DNA of 28,952 bases from a virus, in IMG/VR virus record IMGVR_UViG_3300031857_001014, positions 1-28,952 of that record. One strand, written 5' to 3'. The position numbers and the translations under genes are program-made. Under the pieces are notes generated by a model. It saw nothing but the letters and a program-made list of their open reading frames with translations. It was not told the DNA's origin and made no database searches. Below are positions 6,281 through 11,424 of this stretch, piece by piece. Positions within the stretch are counted from its first letter, which is position 1; each line of letters opens with the position of its first letter.

Positions 6281-7284
6281 TCCTTGGCCTTGACAAGACT
6301 GGGCGCAGCACTCTTCTCACCGACTAGGTCTTCGCTCACCTCGACACCAAGTTTCAAGACAGCGCTGGGGCTTTTGAGTTCCCACACCTTCAAGTTGTCT
6401 TTGAATGCTTCCATGACCAAAGCCTCGTCTTTCCAGAATTTTGTCTTACGGCCTGCGCGCATGGTCCAGCCGTCAATCGCTTTGCCTTCAGTGATCTGAG
6501 CCTTGGCAGCAGACTGCACGGCATCGGCCCATGCGGCCATCAGGACAGCGTTATCTAGCATCTCTGGGGTAACAGTGGTGTCAGGCTTGAAATCGCTCCT
6601 AGCGACTTCTTGGACCTTCTCGCGCATGGATGGGCAAATGGTCTTGGCCTTGCAGTATCGGCAAGCATCGGGTGATGGGTTTGTGGGGGCATCGCCAGTG
6701 AGCGCCAGCTCGGCAGCCTCTTTCAAGCGCCTGCCGTGCAAATTCAAGTAATTGCCAGACACTGTCCACTTGCTGTGGCCAACACGGGGCTGGAAAATGT
6801 GCATGGTGCATTCGATGGTGTCTGGCGCTTTGAGCTGGCGCATTGCACCAAGGGCATAAGTCAAGAGCTGCTTGTTGTCATTTGCGTCAACGGCCACACG
6901 GCCAGTCTTCAAATCAATGACATGAAGATGGTTGCCATCGACCAGGATGGCATCAGCTGTGCCACCAAGCGCTGGGTGCAGAGACTTCAAGCCTTCATCA
7001 AGGTTAACTTCGATCAGCTTCTTTCTGGGGTTTTCTACCAAAGTATTGACAAAGTTGGCATAGCCTTGGGCCATGGACAAATGGTCAGGGTCAGTGCCAG
7101 TGGGGATTGCACCACCGCGCAGAATGATCTCTGACAGCTCATGGATGGCTGTGCCAATGGCAGCAGCCTCGCCAGCTGGCTCCCATGGCATGAGGGATTC
7201 GAGGCGATATGAGCCTGGGCATTGCATAAACCGATCTGTTCGTGATGCTGAGAGTCGGGCGTGTTTTCTGGTTTCGTGTTGCAT
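6277..7284 (-). CDS. DUF2800-type PD-(D/E)XK nuclease with Cas4/AddB-like Cys cluster
   Basis: A 335-residue phage exonuclease-like protein. Core motifs are GTAIHE at 44-49, GGTADAI with Asp111, VIDLKTG with Asp124 and Lys126, and Gln139 in DNKQLLTYALG. Four cysteines fit an iron-sulfur pattern of the Cas4/AddB type: Cys22 (MQCPGSYRLE) and C-x2-C-x5-C at 208, 211 and 217. It probably trims DNA ends in recombination or replication. The ATG is preceded by AGGAG. It lies 12 bases after the helicase gene and overlaps a membrane micropeptide gene by four bases. Confidence 0.85.
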   Translation of the reverse strand: MQHETRKHARLSASRTDRFMQCPGSYRLESLMPWEPAGEAAAIGTAIHELSEIILRGGAIPTGTDPDHLSMAQGYANFVNTLVENPRKKLIEVNLDEGLKSLHPALGGTADAILVDGNHLHVIDLKTGRVAVDANDNKQLLTYALGAMRQLKAPDTIECTMHIFQPRVGHSKWTVSGNYLNLHGRRLKEAAELALTGDAPTNPSPDACRYCKAKTICPSMREKVQEVARSDFKPDTTVTPEMLDNAVLMAAWADAVQSAAKAQITEGKAIDGWTMRAGRKTKFWKDEALVMEAFKDNLKVWELKSPSAVLKLGVEVSEDLVGEKSAAPSLVKAKE

Positions 7285-7296
7285 GGTTTCTCCTGG

Positions 7297-8523
7297 TTAA
7301 ATGATTTGATTGACGATATTCAGTTTCTTTAAGACCTTGGCCAAGACTGTATGGTCCAAGCTGGCCTTGATGGTCAATATGTAGATGACGGGTGGAATGC
7401 CTGATTTGTTGATGTTTTCGACTCTGCTGCTGGCCTGCTCCAGTGCTGATGTGGACCAAGTGCATTCAACAAAGACAATCGTGTCGGCAGCGGATAGGTC
7501 TACACCTTCAGACATGGCGGCAATGTTGCCAATGATGCATTTGGTCTGGCCAGACTGAAAATCTGCAATGGCCTTGTCGCGCTTGGCTCTTGTAGTGTCC
7601 CCCACTACTGTCACGGGCTTGTGGGTTTTGAGTTCATCTTGCAGGGCTTGGACCACATCTTTGTGGTGCGCAAACACCACCACTGGCTCATCGGCCTGGA
7701 GCAAGTCATCGATGAATTCACTGGCCGCCTTGACTTTGCGCATTCCGGCCTCGCGCATGACTTCGGCCAGACCCTCAAAGGCCAGCAAGGCGTTGGGGTT
7801 TGCCATCAAGGCATCGGCATCAAAACTTTGCTCACGTTTGTCGTTGGGTAAATCAAAGGTGATCAGGCTGACTTGTGGCTCTTTGTAGTCTTTGAAGATG
7901 GTTTCTTTTTTTCTGCGCATGACATGGGGCTTCATCATGTCTTTGAGTTCAACCAGGTTAGATGCGCCACTGGTATCCAAGCCCCATGGGGCGACCCACA
8001 TCTTGGCGTATCGGCCTGCAAAGTCAAACCAGCCGCCCCTGTAAATGCCAAGGCCGTGCAAGATGGGCCACAGCTCGATGGGCCGATTTGGAATTGGTGT
8101 GCCAGACAATGCATAAACAAAAGAAATCTTCTTCATGGCCAGCATGGCGGCCTTGGTCCTTTGGGCTTTTGGATTCTTGATTCTGTGGCACTCATCCAAA
8201 ACTAGAGTGTTATATCTGTCCAAATCTGTTTGTGCGTATTGCAACACATCGTAGTTAATGATGGTGATATCTGCGCTATTTACCTCTGAAGCCTCGCGTT
8301 TTCCATTGACAACATGGACCGAGACGTTCGGGGCTAATTTGGCAAAGGCAGATTCCCAAACTGTCTTGGCAATGGCTGGGCAGACGATCAGTGCGGGTAG
8401 GTTTTCAAGTGCAGCAGCTGCTGTGGGTAGCGTCTTACCAACCCGTGGCTGGTCGGCCAATATGGCCCTGCGCCTGGACAGCAAGAAGAGCTTGGCCTCT
8501 TGCTGGTGGGGGAATAGTTGCAT
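7297..8523 (-). CDS. SNF2-family (SF2) DNA helicase/translocase
   Basis: A 408-residue ATPase with superfamily 2 motifs: motif I ADQPRVGKT at 23-31, motif II DECH at 110-113, motif III SGTP at 140-143, motif V near EGVDLS at 339-344, and motif VI QASSRVENINKSG from residue 363. It is close to the small SMARCAL1-like translocases found in phage replication modules, which remodel forks or branched DNA, and is accompanied here by a VRR-NUC and a Cas4-like nuclease. It is the first leftward gene after the divergent control region; AGGA precedes the ATG by about eight bases. Confidence 0.9.
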   Translation of the reverse strand: MQLFPHQQEAKLFLLSRRRAILADQPRVGKTLPTAAAALENLPALIVCPAIAKTVWESAFAKLAPNVSVHVVNGKREASEVNSADITIINYDVLQYAQTDLDRYNTLVLDECHRIKNPKAQRTKAAMLAMKKISFVYALSGTPIPNRPIELWPILHGLGIYRGGWFDFAGRYAKMWVAPWGLDTSGASNLVELKDMMKPHVMRRKKETIFKDYKEPQVSLITFDLPNDKREQSFDADALMANPNALLAFEGLAEVMREAGMRKVKAASEFIDDLLQADEPVVVFAHHKDVVQALQDELKTHKPVTVVGDTTRAKRDKAIADFQSGQTKCIIGNIAAMSEGVDLSAADTIVFVECTWSTSALEQASSRVENINKSGIPPVIYILTIKASLDHTVLAKVLKKLNIVNQII

Positions 8524-8634
8524 GATCGTTTCCTCGTTTTAACTTGCAGGCATCTTAACTGACATTTGTGCTAAAGTGCAATTTCTGTTTGACGACAGAA
8601 ACGTAAAAACCTAAACCCTTAAAAGGAAAAAACC
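8524..8634. promoter_or_regulatory. Divergent promoter region between helicase and SSB genes
   Basis: This 111-base gap separates the leftward helicase from the rightward SSB. Leftward, TTGCAC with an 18-base spacer to TAAGAT is a weak sigma70-like match. Rightward, TTGACG at 8589-8594 with a 17-base spacer to TAAACC is another. The SSB start has AAAGGA upstream. None of these boxes is strong, so the exact promoters are uncertain, but two divergent operons require control here. Confidence 0.45.
8582..8601. promoter_or_regulatory. Perfect 7-bp-arm palindrome over the putative SSB -35 box
   Basis: TTTCTGT at 8582-8588 and ACAGAAA at 8595-8601 are exact inverted copies around the six bases TTGACG, which is itself the best -35 candidate of the rightward promoter. 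A dimeric repressor binding here would block the promoter. The same heptamer TTTCTGT recurs at 9452-9458 in the leader of the next rightward operon. The binding protein is unknown; the HTH protein at 9184-9384 is the obvious candidate. Confidence 0.45.
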
Positions 8635-9204
8635 ATGTCAACAAGAGTCGTAACCGGAAAAGTTCGTTTTTCTTATTTCTCAGCTTTAACAGCTCGCAAG
8701 AATGAAATGAACGGGAAAGAAGAGTTCTCAACCCAAGTGCTTGTCCCCAAAACAGACACCGAGACTGTGAACCAATTGAAAGCGGCAGCCAAGGCCGCAT
8801 TGACCGCCAAGTTCGGGGACAAGATTCCCAAGACTGTGCGCAATCCCTTGCGTGATGGCGATACTGAAGTCAAATCTGATGGCGGACCACTTGGGCCTGA
8901 GTACGCTGGCCACTATTTCTTCAACACCAAGTCAACCAATAAGCCTGGCGCAGTGGATGCCCATGGCCATGACATCTTGGGCAGCCAAGATATTGTGTCT
9001 GGCGACTATGGCCGAGTCAGTCTAAATGCTTATGCTTATGACCAGGCTGGCAATAAGGGTGTGTCGTATGGTCTCAACAACATCATGCTTTTGGCCAAGG
9101 GTGATTCGCTGGGTGGTGCAAAGCCATCAGCGGCCAGTGACTTTGGAGTGGTGGCAGGCAAAGGCTCTGCGCCAGTGGCCGAGTCAGTCGATAACGACTG
9201 GTGA
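8635..9204 (+). CDS. Single-stranded DNA-binding protein (DUF2815/Enc34 type)
   Basis: The 189-residue product resembles the DUF2815 (Enc34) family of phage single-strand DNA-binding proteins. Recognisable parts are the N-terminal KVRFSYFSALTARK strand, RNPLRDGDTE (about 80-89), GHYFFNTKS, the IVSGDYGRVSLNAYAY strand and YGLNNIMLLAKGDSLGG. The last residues (ESVDNDW) form a short acidic, aromatic tail of the kind SSBs use to recruit partners. A good AAAGGA site precedes the ATG. It probably coats DNA for the divergently encoded helicase, nuclease and primase. Its 3' end overlaps the convergent HTH gene by 21 bases. Confidence 0.85.
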   Translation: MSTRVVTGKVRFSYFSALTARKNEMNGKEEFSTQVLVPKTDTETVNQLKAAAKAALTAKFGDKIPKTVRNPLRDGDTEVKSDGGPLGPEYAGHYFFNTKSTNKPGAVDAHGHDILGSQDIVSGDYGRVSLNAYAYDQAGNKGVSYGLNNIMLLAKGDSLGGAKPSAASDFGVVAGKGSAPVAESVDNDW

Positions 9205-9384
9205 TCTGTCGATCAGTTTCTCAAGGGCCAAGTGCAATTGATTGACTGATGTCCACAGTGGCTCAACAGTTCCAGACAGCCATCGGCTCACCTGGGACTG
9301 TTGGATGCCAGCCTCATTACACACCGCAGCCATGGTGATCTTGTGAGCCTTGGCCTTTACCTTGATATCGTGAATTGATTGCAT
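9184..9384 (-). CDS. Cro/CI-like helix-turn-helix regulator
   Basis: The 66-residue product is a minimal XRE-type HTH domain. It starts MQSIHDIKVKAKAHKITMAA, has the HTH around residues 16-40 (TMAAVCNEAGIQQSQVSRWL, with SQVSRW as recognition helix), and ends shortly after a third helix (SVNQLHLALEKLI). No dimerisation or cleavage domain is present, so it resembles Cro more than CI. It is transcribed leftward, convergent with the SSB gene and divergent from the rightward operon at 9500, with an inverted repeat in its leader. It probably controls those operons; alone it does not show that the phage is temperate. Confidence 0.8.
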   Translation of the reverse strand: MQSIHDIKVKAKAHKITMAAVCNEAGIQQSQVSRWLSGTVEPLWTSVNQLHLALEKLIDRSPVVID

Positions 9385-9403
9385 GACCGCATTCTAATTG
9401 CGC

Positions 9404-9428
9404 TTTATGTATAAAAACAACACATAAA
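9404..9428. promoter_or_regulatory. Inverted repeat, possible operator of the HTH regulator
   Basis: TTTATGT at 9404-9410 and ACATAAA at 9422-9428 are exact inverted copies separated by 11 bases, so the half-sites lie about 1.7 helical turns apart. The repeat is 20 bases upstream of the HTH gene and inside the gap between it and the rightward operon, where an autoregulatory operator would be expected. The surrounding bases are AT-rich, so chance is possible. Confidence 0.4.
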
Positions 9429-9436
9429 AATAATTC

Positions 9437-9466
9437 TTGCAAGATATTTGTTTTCTGTCTTACACT
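9437..9466 (+). promoter_or_regulatory. Putative sigma70-like promoter of the rightward small-gene operon
   Basis: TTGCAA at 9437-9442 and TACACT at 9461-9466 are separated by 18 bases, each matching four of six consensus positions. The first gene begins at 9500, giving a leader of about 27 bases. The heptamer TTTCTGT, shared with the SSB leader palindrome, falls inside the spacer at 9452-9458. Confidence 0.4.
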
Positions 9467-9499
9467 GTTACTACTGTGCAACTTAAACGAAAGAAACCA

Positions 9500-9595
9500 A
9501 TGAAACCCTCAACCGAATCCCTCTTGGATTATTTGACTGCCTTGGCCATTGGCGTTGGCATGGCCGCACTTTTGGTGGCATGGTGGTCGGCATGA
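9500..9595 (+). CDS. Membrane micropeptide (31 aa)
   Basis: This short gene begins MKPSTESLLDYLTALAIGVG and continues with MAALLVAWWSA, giving a soluble start of about ten residues followed by one transmembrane helix. Its stop overlaps the next gene's ATG as ATGA. It is the first gene of the rightward operon downstream of the putative promoter. The upstream GAAAG is a weak ribosome site. No family is recognised. Confidence 0.5.
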   Translation: MKPSTESLLDYLTALAIGVGMAALLVAWWSA

Positions 9596-9861
9596 CCAAA
9601 GACGAAATTTTTAAACTGATTGAAGACAATGGCCTGACCCTGCATGGTGACATTGAACACTTTGCCGCCCTTGTCGCTGATCGTGTTTACGCTCAATACC
9701 TGGAGCAGCCAACACCCAGCCAAGCTGGCGTGATCTCAATAACAGTTCCAGAGCCAGTTGCATACCTTTGCGAGAACGCAACTGGGCATCGATATTTCCG
9801 GTGGAAAAAACCTTCAGGCATCTACAAACCAATTGCGCTTTACACAAAGGATAAAACATGA
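9592..9861 (+). CDS. Hypothetical phage protein (89 aa)
   Basis: The start at 9592 is chosen because ATGA overlaps the stop of the micropeptide; the frame is open 12 bases further upstream. The N-terminal half is helical (MTKDEIFKLIEDNGLTLHGD). The C-terminal half, PVAYLCENATGHRYFRWKKP followed by YKPIALYT, resembles a short conserved tail seen in many small phage early proteins that are annotated only as hypothetical. Its stop overlaps the next start as ATGA. Nothing indicates a catalytic role. Confidence 0.65.
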   Translation: MTKDEIFKLIEDNGLTLHGDIEHFAALVADRVYAQYLEQPTPSQAGVISITVPEPVAYLCENATGHRYFRWKKPSGIYKPIALYTKDKT

Positions 9862-10139
9862 ACTACGGCCCCACACCCAATTGCCCCAGAGGCTTATTTG
9901 AATTTGCCTGCTCAGTAGAAGATGTTGACCTTATATGCTTTCTGGAATACAGCCCAGAAGAAAAGGGATCAGTTGATTCCCTTGGCTCACCTTATGAGCC
10001 TGACCTTGAAGAGAGCATGGTGCTGAATAACGCATACATCGCTGGCACTGATGTGGACATTGCCCACATTATTTTGCAGTCCATGGTGGACCACATTGAA
10101 GTGTCTGCGCTGGAGAAGTTTAAGGATGGTGATGAATGA
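9858..10139 (+). CDS. Hypothetical acidic phage protein (93 aa)
   Basis: The product is acidic and contains EYSPEEKGSVDSLGSPYEPD, a pattern familiar from small phage early proteins of unknown role, followed by a helical C-terminus (DIAHIILQSMVDHIEVSALE). The ATG overlaps the upstream stop by four bases. Its stop at 10137-10139 overlaps the start of the methyltransferase (ATG 10132) and also the alternative-frame ATG at 10136, so translation of either downstream frame could be coupled to it. Confidence 0.65.
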   Translation: MNYGPTPNCPRGLFEFACSVEDVDLICFLEYSPEEKGSVDSLGSPYEPDLEESMVLNNAYIAGTDVDIAHIILQSMVDHIEVSALEKFKDGDE

Positions 10140-10884
10140 GCTGGCTCTTTTCGCAGGCGCTGGTGGCGGAATACTTGGAGGGCATCTCCTTGGATGGCGC
10201 ACAGTCTGCGCAGTCGAGTGGGAGGCCTACCCAGCAAGCGTATTGTGCGCCAGACAAAATGACGGCCTTCTCCCGCCTTTCCCAGTCTGGGATGACGTAC
10301 AAACCTTTGACGGCCACCCATGGCGAGGCATTGTTGATGTCGTATCTGGCGGCTTTCCATGCCAAGACATCTCAATCTCGGGGGGGGGGGCGGGTATTGA
10401 TGGCGACAGAAGCGGAATGTGGCGTGAAATGGCGCGGATCATTCACGAAGTACAGCCAGGATTCGTGTTTGTGGAAAACTCACCAATGCTCACTTCTAGG
10501 GGACTTGGAAGAGTTCTCGGAGACTTGGCCGCAATGGGGTTTGATGCGAGATGGGGAGTGCTGGGAGCAGCGGACATTGGAGCAAACCATCAGAGGGATA
10601 GAATCTGGATTTGTGGGACAAACATTTCCAACACCAGACGCGAGTTGTGGCCAAAGGGGGACTCAACCCAATTGGACTCCGAAAAGAAAATCAGGCCATC
10701 AAGCGCAATACACAATCAACCAGGCAGTGAGGGATTTGGAACAAAGCAGTGGTGGCAAATTGAACCCAGTGTGGCTCGAATGGGTGATGGGGTGGCCTAT
10801 GCATTGGACCGATCTAAAGCCATCGGCAATGGCCAAGTCCCACTCTGCGCAGCAACAGCTTGGAAAATCTTAAATGACCAATGA
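10132..10884 (+). CDS. DNA (cytosine-5) methyltransferase
   Basis: A 250-residue C5-cytosine methyltransferase with motifs in order: motif I LFAGAGG at 6-12 (AdoMet binding), motif IV GGFPCQDIS with catalytic Cys77, motif VI ENS at 115-117, motif VIII QRDR at 154-157, and motif X GNGQVP at 232-237. The region between motifs VIII and X is short (about 75 residues), so the target recognition domain is small. It probably protects phage DNA from host restriction; the target site cannot be read from sequence. ATG 10132 is used; ATG 10126 is possible. An 11-G tract encodes residues 83-87. A second frame is open along nearly the whole gene (separate entry). Confidence 0.9.
   Translation: MNELALFAGAGGGILGGHLLGWRTVCAVEWEAYPASVLCARQNDGLLPPFPVWDDVQTFDGHPWRGIVDVVSGGFPCQDISISGGGAGIDGDRSGMWREMARIIHEVQPGFVFVENSPMLTSRGLGRVLGDLAAMGFDARWGVLGAADIGANHQRDRIWICGTNISNTRRELWPKGDSTQLDSEKKIRPSSAIHNQPGSEGFGTKQWWQIEPSVARMGDGVAYALDRSKAIGNGQVPLCAATAWKILNDQ
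10136..10873 (+). CDS. Overlapping frame inside the methyltransferase gene; uncertain second product
   Basis: A 245-codon frame, +1 relative to the methyltransferase, starts four bases after the methyltransferase ATG and stops just before it ends. The start is MSWLFSQALVAEYLEGISLD, and the C-terminal part reads LNPVWLEWVMGWPMHWTDLKP. From memory, similar proteins (WLFSRALVEEY...; LNP.W.EWLMGWP.GWTDLKP) are annotated in many phage and prophage genomes, often as methyltransferase-related. Either this is a true overprinted gene, or its conservation only reflects constraint on the methyltransferase frame. The stop TAA touches the next small gene's ATG (TAAATG). No independent motif of known function is seen. 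Confidence 0.4.
   Translation: MSWLFSQALVAEYLEGISLDGAQSAQSSGRPTQQAYCAPDKMTAFSRLSQSGMTYKPLTATHGEALLMSYLAAFHAKTSQSRGGGRVLMATEAECGVKWRGSFTKYSQDSCLWKTHQCSLLGDLEEFSETWPQWGLMRDGECWEQRTLEQTIRGIESGFVGQTFPTPDASCGQRGTQPNWTPKRKSGHQAQYTINQAVRDLEQSSGGKLNPVWLEWVMGWPMHWTDLKPSAMAKSHSAQQQLGKS
10380..10390 (+). repeat. 11-G homopolymer tract within the methyltransferase gene
   Basis: Eleven consecutive G residues, followed by C and GGG, lie just after the catalytic PCQ motif and encode SGGGA in the methyltransferase. Such tracts are prone to slippage. Loss of one G would join the methyltransferase N-terminus to the open second frame; gain of one G would reach a TGA (10398-10400 in current numbering) almost at once. 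Confidence 0.9.
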
Positions 10885-11053
10885 CCTACCACCAGCCATT
10901 GACGCATCCCTCGACCTGGTCAATGACCTACTTCATCCAGAAGTTTATGGCCACGCCATACCTACTGAAGTCAAAGCCCGTGCATTCGTTGTCAAAACAA
11001 TGCTGGAGCGTTTAAAATCCCGAATGGAGAGTGGCACATGGCCAGAGGCTTAA
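10874..11053 (+). CDS. Small hypothetical protein (59 aa)
   Basis: The product begins MTNDLPPAIDASLDLVNDLL and continues through HPEVYGHAIPTEVKARAFVV to a helical, basic end (KTMLERLKSRMESG). It overlaps the methyltransferase 3' end by 11 bases, and its ATG directly follows the TAA of the overlapping second frame. It overlaps the next gene by 16 bases. It looks soluble and helical, with no recognised family. The close packing and lack of stops support it, but the ribosome site is weak. Confidence 0.55.
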   Translation: MTNDLPPAIDASLDLVNDLLHPEVYGHAIPTEVKARAFVVKTMLERLKSRMESGTWPEA

Positions 11054-11424
11054 AACCCCGTGTAGAGCCTGCCATTGAGGCAGCACTACAAAAGAAAGGC
11101 AATCTGTCTGACCTTGATCTGGCCAAGTTGTGCTTTTGTGCCAGGCGCAGTGCAGCCAGAATTCTGTTTGATTTGCACCGCCATGAATTGGTATATATCA
11201 GTGGATATACCAGAGTGAGCGCCAATGGCCAGTGGCGGCCACTGTGGTCATGGGGGGATGGTGAAGATGCCATAGCGCCTGGGCCAGTGCCAGGGTCTGA
11301 GCGCATTAAGAAATACCGCGACAAAATGAGTGCAGACGACAAAGACTTTGACGCTGCCAGACGTAGACAGAAAAGACGGGTTGTGAAACGCGACCCACTT
11401 GTGGCCGCGTTTTTTGGGTCTTAG
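11038..11424 (+). CDS. Winged-helix-like DNA-binding protein
   Basis: A 128-residue basic protein. Residues 24-65 (SDLDLAKLCFCARRSAARIL followed by FDLHRHELVYISGY) look like a helix-turn-helix with a beta wing. The middle has NGQWRPLWSWGDGEDA, and the C-terminus is rich in Arg and Lys (RRRQKRRVVKRDPLVAAFFG). Similar proteins recur in phage early operons, usually annotated as hypothetical or transcriptional regulators. It is the last rightward gene; its stop abuts, with no gap, the stop of the convergent virion operon. A terminator-like hairpin lies within its last codons. Confidence 0.7.
   Translation: MARGLKPRVEPAIEAALQKKGNLSDLDLAKLCFCARRSAARILFDLHRHELVYISGYTRVSANGQWRPLWSWGDGEDAIAPGPVPGSERIKKYRDKMSADDKDFDAARRRQKRRVVKRDPLVAAFFGS
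11386..11415 (+). terminator. Intrinsic terminator inside the end of the rightward operon
   Basis: AAACGCG at 11386-11392 pairs with CGCGTTT at 11406-11412, with an inner CCA/TGG pairing, and a run of six T follows from 11410. It would end the rightward operon at the convergent junction while lying within the last gene's coding sequence. The minus strand has no matching U-run. Confidence 0.5.
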
